NCBI GenBank assembly: GCA_013316825.1
Contig: WSLY01000002.1
Span: 155,378 to 219,377 of the forward strand
Source: Lachnospiraceae bacterium
Lineage (GTDB): Bacteria; Bacillota; Clostridia; Lachnospirales; Lachnospiraceae
Direction of reading: 5' to 3'
Length of the DNA stretch: 64,000 bases
The notes under the pieces were generated by a model. The model was not told where the DNA came from, ran no database searches, and saw only the letters and a program-made list of their open reading frames with translations. Position numbers and translations under genes: made by a program. Below, one piece after another: positions 34,797 through 42,676 of this stretch (positions are counted from its first letter, which is position 1; every line of letters begins with the position of its first letter).

Positions 34797-35618
34797 TTAC
34801 TGCGCCGCTTCTCTCCCGTGCTCCCGCTCTTTTTTCTGCTCTTCGCGCCCTAAACGGATTCCCTTTTTCATCAGCCTGTACGCTTCCGGCAGCTTTTTTT
34901 CCCGACACATCACAGTCCTGTGCGCCAGCAGAAAACGAAGCGCCATCATCCGCGCCAGTGTGCCGTACAAAAATACGTACAACACGCCCCTGTCTATAAA
35001 AAATTTTTCATTATAGCCTTTAAACCATGTAGATTCCCGATAAATTTCTTCCCCGATTTCTTCCGTCGAAGCATATAAGCGCAGCCCTTTTTTCAGGCAG
35101 TCGTGTAAAAACAGGCTGTCCTCTCCATTGCTGTATTTTGCGCCGCCGCCAAACAAAAGCGAGAAGCAGATATCTTTCTTCCTAAGCGAGTCCAGCCGTG
35201 CCGCCACGCTGTAGGTCGGATATCTTCCATAGTTGTGCCAGCGAATTGCCCTCGCTTCTCTATTATAATAGGTTGCCCTTCTTTCATCCACTTTAAAATT
35301 GAAGGTAATCACATCCGCCGCAGGGTTCTTCGCGAATGCAGCCAGTACCTGCTCCTCATAACCCTCATAAAAGCGGATATCCTCATCTGAAAACAACACA
35401 ATATCGCCTTTCGCATAGGAAAGCGCCGTGTTCCGGCTCAGCCCCACGCCCCGCTCCTTCATGGAAAAAACGCGAATCTCCCTGTCCCTGCAGGAAAATT
35501 TATCAGAATCCTCGTGATCACACTGGTTGACAATCACGGCATCCGTCTGCAGGTTCATATCCTCCGCCAGACGCCTTGGCTCTTTGTCTACTGCTGCCGC
35601 CAATACTTCCAGTCTCAT
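34797..35618 (-). CDS. Glycosyltransferase family 2-like protein
   Basis: 273 residues. The usual GT2 opening strand is worn (MRLEVLAAAVDKEPRRLAEDM), but VGLSRNTALSYAKGDIVLFSDEDIRFYEG contains the NxAL-SYAKGDIVLFSDED segment with the metal-binding acidic site. FGGGAKYSNGEDSLFLHDCLKKG resembles the GED motif of inverting GT2 enzymes. Its start overlaps the Wzz-like gene by four bases. Probably a cytosolic sugar transferase of the same pathway; less certain than its neighbours because of the unusual N-terminus. Confidence 0.75.
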   Translation of the reverse strand: MRLEVLAAAVDKEPRRLAEDMNLQTDAVIVNQCDHEDSDKFSCRDREIRVFSMKERGVGLSRNTALSYAKGDIVLFSDEDIRFYEGYEEQVLAAFAKNPAADVITFNFKVDERRATYYNREARAIRWHNYGRYPTYSVAARLDSLRKKDICFSLLFGGGAKYSNGEDSLFLHDCLKKGLRLYASTEEIGEEIYRESTWFKGYNEKFFIDRGVLYVFLYGTLARMMALRFLLAHRTVMCREKKLPEAYRLMKKGIRLGREEQKKEREHGREAAQ

Positions 35619-36763
35619 CTTGATACCTCCTGCACGTCCTGTCCGCAGGAAACATCCTTGGCGGAATGTGCGGCACGTTTTTTCGGCAGTATCCCGCAGC
35701 CATAATAGCGCTTTATCAGCTTTTCATCCGCATCCCACAAAAATGCACAGCTTACCGTAACGTCCTGTTTTTTCAAAAAAGCAAGCACTTTCTCTATCCG
35801 CTTACCGTCTCGCCGCCCTGAAGCGGTCACAAGTATCACACTTTTCGCACACCGCAGCTCCTCCGCTCTCTTTGGCTCTTCCTCTACACAGCCGCAGGCG
35901 CGCAGTAAAACACCGCCTTTTACTTCTTTGTCCGCCGTTTTGCCATCGGTAGCTGCCGCTTTCTCCTGAAGAAACGCCGTAACCTCCTCCACAGGAATAT
36001 CCTTCGAGACAGCGGTCACGGCAATGCTGCCGCCCTCCCGCAGCAGATAGTGAAAGTTTGCCGTCAAGTCCTTTGAAGCGGCAGTCCCCAGCATGGGTAT
36101 ATGATACCGGCGTTCAAAGGATGCCGGTATATAAATGGAATCGTCCACAACAAAACACCAAAACATGGCAGCCAGAGAAAGCAGCCCGCCCAGAACGGCT
36201 CCGAGAACGGCAGCCTGCAAGGTTCTGATATCATGCACCACAATCCGGCTCTCCACAGGCTCTGTCAGCACGCGAATCCGCTCAATCCTGCTATTGTCCT
36301 CCCCAAAGAAAAGAAGCGCCTCCTGCAAAGCGCTGCCGATAGCGGCAGAAAGCTCGGGGGAATCCGTGACAACCATCGTTGTCACAATGCGGGAGTCCGA
36401 CACCAGAGCAGCATCCACACTCTCCCTGATAAACGATTTCTCCAGCAGTATTCCCTGACCGGCAAGCTGTTCCAAAATATAGTCCACAAAAATATCCGTT
36501 TTTACCAGCGCTTTCCACTCTCCCTCATTCAGATTGGAGCGGGAAATACCATACGCATCCTCCCAGACATAGTCTACATATACCTCGCCCACTGTCTGAT
36601 ACTCCTTTTCCGGAACCAAAACGACATTTTTCACAAAATAACCGCCGCCCACAAGCAGCGCGCCCGTCAAAACTGCCGCCGCAAATATCCATATTTTTCT
36701 CAGAAAAAAAAGTACGAGCAGCTTAAAATCCACCGGCTCATTTGCAAAACTGCACTCCCACAT
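35615..36763 (-). CDS. Wzz/CpsC-like chain-length regulator with an extra C-terminal domain
   Basis: 382 residues, where CpsC/YveK proteins are usually 220-260. Residues about 10-180 are the Wzz domain: FKLLVLFFLRKIWIFAAAVL (helix 1), YQTVGEVYVDYV, VTDSPELSAAIGSAL, and a second helix in AAVLGAVLGGLLSLAAMFW. From about 200 the protein continues with HIPMLGTAASKDLTANFHYL, SIAVTAVSKDIPVEEV and SVILVTASGRRDGKRIEKVL, then LIKRYYGCG. This has the order of a CpsD/BY-kinase domain but no Walker A motif and no tyrosine-rich tail. The start at 36763 has AGG eight bases upstream. It lies just after the initiating transferase gene. Confidence 0.75.
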   Translation of the reverse strand: MWECSFANEPVDFKLLVLFFLRKIWIFAAAVLTGALLVGGGYFVKNVVLVPEKEYQTVGEVYVDYVWEDAYGISRSNLNEGEWKALVKTDIFVDYILEQLAGQGILLEKSFIRESVDAALVSDSRIVTTMVVTDSPELSAAIGSALQEALLFFGEDNSRIERIRVLTEPVESRIVVHDIRTLQAAVLGAVLGGLLSLAAMFWCFVVDDSIYIPASFERRYHIPMLGTAASKDLTANFHYLLREGGSIAVTAVSKDIPVEEVTAFLQEKAAATDGKTADKEVKGGVLLRACGCVEEEPKRAEELRCAKSVILVTASGRRDGKRIEKVLAFLKKQDVTVSCAFLWDADEKLIKRYYGCGILPKKRAAHSAKDVSCGQDVQEVSR

Positions 36764-36767
36764 ATTG

Positions 36768-38228
36768 CTAACCTTTCCGCCTTCCCGACCTTTGCTTATC
36801 TGCCTGATACCGCTCCTCTTCCCGCGCATTCTCTATGCTTTCACATTCCGCCCTCTCTTTTTTCAGGGCGGTAATCTGGTCCGCCTCCACGCCCTCCGTA
36901 CTGTCCGGCCACAAAAGCACCTTTACAGTCAGAATCATCAGCTTGATATCCAGCCAGACACTATAATTTTCAATATATGCCAAATCCAGCTTCAGTTTAT
37001 CATAAGGCGTCGTATTATACTTGCCGTAGACCTGCGCGTATCCCGCAAGACCTGCCTTCACCTTCATGCGGTACGCAAACTCAGGCATAATCTCCATATA
37101 CTGTGCGATAATCTCCGGACGCTCCGGTCTCGGACCGATAAAGGACATATCGCCCTTGATAATATTGATAAGCTGCGGCAGCTCGTCCAGCCTGACTTTC
37201 CTGATAAACTTTCCCACCGGCGTAATGCGGGAATCGTTTTTGGCCGCAAGCCTTGCCACACCGTCCTTTTCCGCATCCACGCGCATACTGCGGAACTTCA
37301 AAATCGAAAACTGTCTGCCGTCCGTCGTACACCGCACCTGCTTATACAGCACCGGTCCTCTGTCATACAATTTAATCGCAATCGCCGTCAGCAGCATAAA
37401 AGGCGAAGCAATAAGAAACAGTAAAAGAGAACAAATCAAATCGATGCACCGTTTCATAAAACGTTGTTCAATCGTCAGCACATATTCCCGTGTCAAAAGC
37501 AGGGGCGTATCAAACAGATGCAGTTCTTCCGCACCTTTTAAAATAACGTCGGGTATCTTAGGCATAATATATATGCGAATGGACTGCCCATAGCAGAATT
37601 TCAGTATCTTATTGCGCGCCTCCACGGAAATATCCCACAGCACCACCGCATCATATCTCTCCAGCGCCTCCTTTTTGACAGCGTCCACCCCCGCATCGAT
37701 ATGCATACATTTACTGATTTCAAACTTGTCCTTCCTGCTCTCAAACTTTTTTAAAATATCTGCAATCGGGCGGTCTCCATGCACCAAAAGCAGTTTTCTC
37801 GGCGGAAAAATATTTTTGTATACAAAACTGGCGGCGTGAACCGATATGACAATCCATATAGATTGGAACACCGCCATACTGAAAAAGGCTTCCACGGAGA
37901 ACAGCGCTCTAACCATCAGGGACACCTGAAAATAGGTAACGATATCTACAATGCCCAGCGCAAGAATCTGCGAAAAAATAACCTCCGCATTCTTCAGATA
38001 GCCTATCCGCATACCGCCGTACATATGGGAAAAAAAGAACAAGAGCACGCCATAAATAGCCAGAATCAACAAATGTCCGTTTAACCAATACTTCAAATAT
38101 TCTTGCACACTCTCATAATATATGTTAAACCAGTAATAGGCGTAAATCCCCACCTGTCCCGCCAGATATATGGCGGACATACACAGGACTATCAGCCTTT
38201 TAAATGATTCCAGCTTTTTCAAGCCCAT
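36768..38228 (-). CDS. Initiating phosphoglycosyltransferase, long WcaJ/CpsE type
   Basis: 486 residues. The N-terminal ~110 residues hold four membrane helices, a CoA-binding-like domain follows (KLLLVHGDRPIADILKKFESR), and the C-terminal ~210 residues are the catalytic domain: IDLICSLLLFLIASPFMLL (re-entrant helix), GPVLYKQVRCTTDGRQF, FRSMRVD, RLDELPQLINIIKGDMSFIG with the catalytic Asp-Glu, and KAGLAGYAQVYGKYNT. It transfers the first sugar-phosphate to undecaprenyl phosphate. It is first in the long run down to 20,137 and has its own promoter at 38294-38323. It is the second initiating enzyme in the window. Confidence 0.93.
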   Translation of the reverse strand: MGLKKLESFKRLIVLCMSAIYLAGQVGIYAYYWFNIYYESVQEYLKYWLNGHLLILAIYGVLLFFFSHMYGGMRIGYLKNAEVIFSQILALGIVDIVTYFQVSLMVRALFSVEAFFSMAVFQSIWIVISVHAASFVYKNIFPPRKLLLVHGDRPIADILKKFESRKDKFEISKCMHIDAGVDAVKKEALERYDAVVLWDISVEARNKILKFCYGQSIRIYIMPKIPDVILKGAEELHLFDTPLLLTREYVLTIEQRFMKRCIDLICSLLLFLIASPFMLLTAIAIKLYDRGPVLYKQVRCTTDGRQFSILKFRSMRVDAEKDGVARLAAKNDSRITPVGKFIRKVRLDELPQLINIIKGDMSFIGPRPERPEIIAQYMEIMPEFAYRMKVKAGLAGYAQVYGKYNTTPYDKLKLDLAYIENYSVWLDIKLMILTVKVLLWPDSTEGVEADQITALKKERAECESIENAREEERYQADKQRSGRRKG

Positions 38229-38293
38229 ACCTCCTGCTGTTATGGCGCCCGCTGTCCCATAGCGCTTGATTTTACCAACATAGTAACAAAATG

Positions 38294-38323
38294 ATTATAG
38301 CACATCAAAATGAAATCGTGCAA
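38294..38323 (-). promoter_or_regulatory. Sigma-A-type promoter for the 38,228-20,137 glycan operon
   Basis: On the minus strand TTGCAC (38318-38323) and a perfect TATAAT (38294-38299) are 18 bases apart. It lies 36 bases after the stop of the GT2 gene and about 65 bases before the ATG at 38228. This makes the 15-gene run a separate transcription unit from the genes upstream. Confidence 0.75.
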
Positions 38324-38358
38324 CTTTTCCACATCTTTCAGGTTCTTAAGAATCGCCG

Positions 38359-39108
38359 CTATATTCTCCGCTTCACGGCGCGGACTGCCCAAAAGCAGAA
38401 ATTGTAAAAGCTGTACCAAAGGGAGAGCCCTTCCGCCTTGCGGTAAAGCCTCCAGATTCTGCGGACTGCCTCTAATTTGTTGGAGGAAAGAGATTTTGCC
38501 GGTCTTCTGTACCGCACCAGATTTTCATTTAAACCATACGCCGTAACGCCTTCTCTGAGTATCTTAAACCACAACGCCGTATCTTCACTCTTTATCATGG
38601 GCATAAAAAGCTTTTCTTTTGCAAGCCTTTTTGTATCAAAAATAACCGTGGAAGTAAAAATAGTCGTATTTTTAAGCGCCTCCTTATAGCAAAGCTCCTC
38701 CGGTACGCGCACAATTTTTCCGGTCCCCTTTCCCTTTTCATCTGCAAACTCATAGCCGGTAAAAGAGAAGGCAGCCTCTTTTTTTGCCATAAAGGCAAGC
38801 TGTTTTTCCAGTTTGTCCGGACTCCACAAATCGTCTGCATCCAGATACGCCACAAACCGTCCCGCTGCCTTGGAAAGCCCATGATTCCTTGCCTTTGCCG
38901 CTCCGCCATTTTCCTGCCTGATAACGCGGATTCTCCCATCCTGCCTTTCCACCGTTTCCAGTATGCACAGGCTTTCATCCGTGGAACCGTCCTCTACAAG
39001 CACAAGCTCCCAATTTTCATAAGTCTGCGCCTTTACGCAGTCTATGGTTTCTCTAATATATTTTTCCGCATTATAGACCGGTACGATAATACTTACTTTT
39101 TCTTCCAT
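38359..39108 (-). CDS. Glycosyltransferase family 2
   Basis: About 249 residues. VSIIVPVYNAEKYIRETID, VEDGSTDESLCIL, GGAAKARNHGLSKAAG and VAYLDADDLWSPDKLEKQL give a standard GT-A domain with the DADD metal site. Two starts are possible: GTG at 39117 or ATG at 39108; the ribosome binding site is weak for both. It is last in the small unit behind the promoter at 41,002 and ends just before the promoter of the next operon. The short C-terminal basic tail may contact the membrane. Confidence 0.85.
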   Translation of the reverse strand: MEEKVSIIVPVYNAEKYIRETIDCVKAQTYENWELVLVEDGSTDESLCILETVERQDGRIRVIRQENGGAAKARNHGLSKAAGRFVAYLDADDLWSPDKLEKQLAFMAKKEAAFSFTGYEFADEKGKGTGKIVRVPEELCYKEALKNTTIFTSTVIFDTKRLAKEKLFMPMIKSEDTALWFKILREGVTAYGLNENLVRYRRPAKSLSSNKLEAVRRIWRLYRKAEGLSLWYSFYNFCFWAVRAVKRRI

Positions 39109-39142
39109 CTTTCCCACGTTTCTGCGCCATTTTTATGCGCTC

Positions 39143-40024
39143 TTACTGCAGTTTGTATATAACGTAGCCCTCTGTCTGTGCAAAATACACGTACTCCTTT
39201 TGGTTTTCCATTGCCAGACGAAGCCCTTCCTCATTATTTCTTTCCGCTGAAAACACCAGATAATCATACCCCGCAGAGGCACAGCGGCTCAATACCATCT
39301 CTTCCTCCCGCAAAGCTTCCTCGCCGTCGCTTCCCGTCGCCAGCGTGCCGTTCACCCAGTTGTGCAGCTCCCACATATCGCCCATATAAACGTCGTAGGT
39401 ATATGCAGACAATACCGGCTCCCACAGATTTCTGCCATAGGGGAGCAGGATTTTGCCGCTATATATCCTTGCCCATGCCGCCACTTCATCCGGCGCAAGC
39501 AAAAACACGCCTTCCTCCTGCGGTATTTCAACCAACTGTAATACTTCTGCTACTTCTTCGGGCAGCTTGTCCCCATTCAGATCCTGTCCCGTTTCACTTT
39601 TTGCCATTTCCATCGTTCCGCAAAAAAATAGCAGCAGTGCCATCAGGAACACAGCAAACACTTCCGCGGCATGTTCCCTTTTTGCTGACACTGCCTTGCG
39701 AAGCTTTCTTCTCTCTGAAATGTAAATTGCCGTTATTTTAAAAACAGCCATCACCGCCGCACAAGCAAGAAGCGCTGTCATCGGCAGCAGCGCCCACAAA
39801 TTTTCATAGCCGTAAAATCCTGTCTGATAAAGCAGAAGCAGTTTTATGGAAACAGGACATAAAAGCAAAAGCAGCATGACCGTTGCCAGCCGCCTGAATT
39901 CTTTTTTCTCAAACCCCCGTAAAAACCACAGAAACAAAAGCGCCGTCATAAACAGCATCAGAAACTGTCCGCTTTCCGTCAGGGCATGATAACCTGTTTG
40001 TAACGTTCTGATAAAATCTGCCAT
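39143..40024 (-). CDS. Membrane protein, probable C-terminal half of a split GT-C-like protein
   Basis: 293 residues: three or four membrane segments in the first half, then a soluble domain (about 150-293) with VFLLAPDEVAAWARIYSG and YVYFAQTEGYVIYKL. It is in the same reading frame as the 309-residue gene upstream, with one TGA and a few codons between. Such a soluble cap after the last helices also ends the 594- and 575-residue membrane proteins of this window, so this piece looks like their C-terminal half. A GGGGG eight bases before the ATG at 40024 could allow separate translation. Function unknown; alone it lacks the first acidic loop expected of a GT-C enzyme. Confidence 0.55.
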   Translation of the reverse strand: MADFIRTLQTGYHALTESGQFLMLFMTALLFLWFLRGFEKKEFRRLATVMLLLLLCPVSIKLLLLYQTGFYGYENLWALLPMTALLACAAVMAVFKITAIYISERRKLRKAVSAKREHAAEVFAVFLMALLLFFCGTMEMAKSETGQDLNGDKLPEEVAEVLQLVEIPQEEGVFLLAPDEVAAWARIYSGKILLPYGRNLWEPVLSAYTYDVYMGDMWELHNWVNGTLATGSDGEEALREEEMVLSRCASAGYDYLVFSAERNNEEGLRLAMENQKEYVYFAQTEGYVIYKLQ

Positions 40025-40042
40025 ACTACATACCCCCATGGC

Positions 40043-40972
40043 TCAGGCTTTCTTTTTTTGATACAGCCGAGGCATACTCTTTTGTATCAGCCTTATCATA
40101 CATACAATGCCTGCCGCTGCCGCCGCATATCCCAGTCCGTAAAAGGTCCAAACCACACATATTTCGGCAAGCAGGCAGAGAATCACACTCTTCCATTTCT
40201 TCTGCAGGCTGCACAAAAGCGTATAAGGCAGAATAATCCCAACCCGAATCGCCGCTCCTCTGTACCCGCAAAAGAACAGGGTAAAGCCGTCCATCGCCCC
40301 GCCATAGCAGCCAAACTGATAAACCAGTGCCGTAAAGAGCAAAAACAACGCCTGCTTTTTTCCCTCCTTCGGAAACAGGTATGCAGCCCACCTGCCATAC
40401 ACCAGATAGCTTATAAAAAGCACAAGGGCGGGAATGATTCCATAGCACATAATGCGCGCCGAAATCCCTGTAAAGCTGCAGAGCGCGGCATACAAGGTTG
40501 GCAGCACCAATATCTCAAGTCGCAGCGGCATCCCTGCCGTAAACGCTTGTCCCGTCATGGGATTTACCGTGTAAATACCATCCGAAGCAAGCATTGTCTG
40601 TACGGTCTCTACTGTAATGTCGCCTGCAATATACGGCGTCTGCATACCGTAATTCCATATAAACTGAAACAGCAGCAACGCGCCGATTATCACAAACAAA
40701 ACCGGATACAGCCGAAGCAGCTTAAAAAAACGCCTTACGCCCGATTCCCCGTCCGCTTTGCTCCGATGCGTTTTCTTTCTGATTTGCCGAAAGAGGCAGG
40801 GAATCGCTGCGGCAACAAGCGCAGCGAAAAACAATACTGCCATCATCCATGCGCAGACATGGAACGGCAGCTTCAGAAAAAGTGCCGTCAAATGGGCAGC
40901 TTCCGCCAGCCCAATCACTATCAGGCTTCCTTCTATCAATATTTCCGATATGGTTTTTTGCATTTTATCCAC
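40043..40972 (-). CDS. Membrane protein, probable N-terminal half of a split GT-C-like protein
   Basis: 309 residues with about eight membrane segments. The outer loop NYGMQTPYIAGDITVETVQTML and PMTGQAFTAGMPLRLEILVLP lies between helices. The start is GTG at 40972, with GGAGG eight bases upstream. It ends in RLYQKKKA followed by TGA, and the frame then stays open straight into the next gene. Proteins of this type in clostridia (I think of DUF6077, untested) are about 600 residues, which is the sum of the two halves. Either the gene is broken by a nonsense codon, or it is genuinely split into two coupled subunits. Confidence 0.55.
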   Translation of the reverse strand: MDKMQKTISEILIEGSLIVIGLAEAAHLTALFLKLPFHVCAWMMAVLFFAALVAAAIPCLFRQIRKKTHRSKADGESGVRRFFKLLRLYPVLFVIIGALLLFQFIWNYGMQTPYIAGDITVETVQTMLASDGIYTVNPMTGQAFTAGMPLRLEILVLPTLYAALCSFTGISARIMCYGIIPALVLFISYLVYGRWAAYLFPKEGKKQALFLLFTALVYQFGCYGGAMDGFTLFFCGYRGAAIRVGIILPYTLLCSLQKKWKSVILCLLAEICVVWTFYGLGYAAAAAGIVCMIRLIQKSMPRLYQKKKA

Positions 40973-41001
40973 TTACAACGCCTCCGCATAAATTCTTCCC
41001 A

Positions 41002-41030
41002 ATTTTACCATATTTTTATCACAAACACAA
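41002..41030 (-). promoter_or_regulatory. Sigma-A-type promoter for the 40,972-38,359 genes
   Basis: On the minus strand TTGTGT (41025-41030) and TAAAAT (41002-41007) are exactly 17 bases apart. It lies just after the terminator of the Spo0A-domain gene and about 30 bases before the GTG start at 40972, so these genes restart transcription here. Confidence 0.65.
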
Positions 41031-41041
41031 CAAAATCGGCT

Positions 41042-41084
41042 TTTCCAAAAAGAAAAGGCAGCCGGAAGTATGCTTCCTGCTGCC
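41042..41084 (-). terminator. Rho-independent terminator after the Spo0A-domain gene
   Basis: An inverted repeat at 41057-41084 (GGCAGC and GGAAG arms, one mismatch, four-base loop) is followed on the minus strand by a TTTTCTTTTT run. It sits 62 bases beyond the stop at 41146 and separates that gene from the next promoter. Confidence 0.88.
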
Positions 41085-41145
41085 CTGTGTAATCGTGAAC
41101 CGGACCAGTTAATATTACCCTTTATTATTTATACTAGCTCTGCTC

Positions 41146-41523
41146 CTACATCGCTTTGATATCCAGCCTGATTTTATCTGCTATCCTTGCAATATATTCG
41201 CTGTTTGTCGGTCTTGCTTTGCCGTCCTGAATTGAGTAACCGAACAGCTTTTCAAAAGTCTGTGTATTGCCTCTTTCCCATGAAACCTCAATAGCGTTAC
41301 GAATGGCTCGTTCTACTTTTTGGTCCGTTGTCTTAAAATGTCTGGCGATTACCGGATACATCAGCTTTGTCACGCTGGTAACCACCTCTATGTCCCGCCC
41401 TGTCATTAAAATGGCAGCCCGCAAGTAGTAATATCCCCGCAAATGAGCCGGAACTCCTATGTCAAGCATTACCTCTGTAATGTATCTTTCAAGCTCAGTG
41501 TCATTAATCGTAACAATATCCAT
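41146..41523 (-). CDS. Stand-alone Spo0A C-terminal (effector) domain protein
   Basis: 125 residues that match only the DNA-binding half of the sporulation master regulator Spo0A. Recognisable stretches are IGVPAHLRGYYYLRAAI, VTKLMYPVIARHFKTT, VERAIRNAIEVSWERGN (the recognition helix), LFGYSIQDGKARPTNSE and YIARIADKIRL. The N-terminal receiver domain with its phosphorylated aspartate is absent, and the start MDIVTINDTELERYITEVM has AAGGAAGGGG upstream, so this is not a truncated frame. It would bind Spo0A-box-like sites without phosphorylation control, or act with another protein. It stands alone between two glycan operons, with its own terminator. Whether it regulates them is not known. Confidence 0.92.
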   Translation of the reverse strand: MDIVTINDTELERYITEVMLDIGVPAHLRGYYYLRAAILMTGRDIEVVTSVTKLMYPVIARHFKTTDQKVERAIRNAIEVSWERGNTQTFEKLFGYSIQDGKARPTNSEYIARIADKIRLDIKAM

Positions 41524-41659
41524 TCAAACCCCTTCCTTCATGTCGATTGCTGCCCATTCATGCGATTACAACTGTATCCTAGCACATTTGAGCACATTAT
41601 GGAAGAGACTTATCCTACTATTCACCGCGCATATCGAATATTTAACAGTATTTTCCGCC

Positions 41660-42589
41660 TTATATTTCTTCCTTCACCAAATAGATAGGTCTTTTTTTGA
41701 CCTCCATGTAGGTTTTTGCCAGATACTGTCCCACAATTCCCAGACAAAAAAGCTGCACGCCGCTAATCAGGGAAATAATACATACCAGTGAAGGCCACCC
41801 CGAAACAGGGTCCCCGAATATCAGCGTCCGGATAACAATAAATACAATCAGTACAAAAGCCAGCACACAGAAGAGCACGCCCATGACGGCGGCGAAGGAA
41901 AGCGGAACCGTTGAAAAAGCTGTTATGCCATCAATGGAGTACAGAAGCAGCTTCCAAAAGCTCCACTTGGTCTCCCCCCTTTTCCGCTCTATATTTTCAA
42001 ATTCCAGCCATTTGGTCTGAAAGCCCACCCAGCCGAAAATTCCTTTGGTAAAGCGGTTATATTCCTTCATCTCCAGAATGGCATCCGCCATCTGCCGCGT
42101 CATCATGCGATAATCCCTTGCGCCGTCCATAATCTCCGTCTTGGAAATTTTTCGCATGAGACGGTAAAACATACGGGCAAAAAAAGAACGGACAGGCGGT
42201 TCTCCTTTGCGGTTCACCCTCCTTGTCGCCACGGAATCATAGCCCTGTTCCATATAGGAAATCATTTCAGGCAGAAGCGACGGCGGGTCCTGCAAATCAG
42301 AATCCATTATCACAACATAGTCCCCCTTTGCCCTGTTCAGCCCTGCATAAATGGCTGCCTCCTTGCCAAAGTTTCGGGAAAAGGACAGCAGATGTACTCT
42401 TTCATCCTTTTCATGAAGCTTTTTTACTTCCGCTGCCGTCCCATCCTTCGAGCCATCGTCCACATATATCAATTCCCATTCTATCTCTTTTTCCTTGAAA
42501 AAAGCTTCGTTTTTTGTAAATTCCTCGTAAAAAAAAGGAACGTTTTCCTCCTCATTGTAGCAAGGCACTATCGCGCTTAACAGCTTCAT
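41660..42589 (-). CDS. Glycosyltransferase family 2, polyprenyl-phosphate sugar synthase (GtrB/YkcC-like)
   Basis: About 309 residues. SAIVPCYNEEENVPFFYEEF, VDDGSKDGTAAEV, FSRNFGKEAAIYAGLNRAKG, VIMDSDLQDPPSLLPEM and RDYRMMTRQMADAI are all standard for DPM1/GtrB-like enzymes. Two membrane helices follow at about 230-300. A perfect AAGGAGG lies upstream, 14 bases from this ATG and only two bases from an alternative GTG at 42601, so the start is uncertain by four codons. It closes the gmd-fcl-manC unit, so mannose or a derivative could be the sugar loaded on polyprenyl phosphate (inference). Confidence 0.88.
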   Translation of the reverse strand: MKLLSAIVPCYNEEENVPFFYEEFTKNEAFFKEKEIEWELIYVDDGSKDGTAAEVKKLHEKDERVHLLSFSRNFGKEAAIYAGLNRAKGDYVVIMDSDLQDPPSLLPEMISYMEQGYDSVATRRVNRKGEPPVRSFFARMFYRLMRKISKTEIMDGARDYRMMTRQMADAILEMKEYNRFTKGIFGWVGFQTKWLEFENIERKRGETKWSFWKLLLYSIDGITAFSTVPLSFAAVMGVLFCVLAFVLIVFIVIRTLIFGDPVSGWPSLVCIISLISGVQLFCLGIVGQYLAKTYMEVKKRPIYLVKEEI

Positions 42590-42676
42590 GTTGATTCTCA
42601 CATCCTCCTTGCAGGCTCAAAACCAATCGATGCAGATACTTTCTTCCGGTTTTTATACCCATATTCGGCAAAAGCC

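Noticed and set aside
40043..40045. TGA between the two membrane-protein halves read as selenocysteine
   Set aside because: There is no SECIS-like hairpin evident after it, and a hydrophilic loop in a glycosyltransferase-like protein is not a known place for selenocysteine.
40026..40448. 140-residue minus-strand frame inside the N-terminal half of the split membrane protein
   Set aside because: It is a different frame of the same region; the membrane-protein frame has the better start, helices and length.
40058..41092. 344-residue plus-strand open frame opposite the split membrane protein
   Set aside because: Composition is typical of antisense frames (Arg, His, Gln rich), no start signal, and it crosses the promoter and terminator region of the minus-strand genes.
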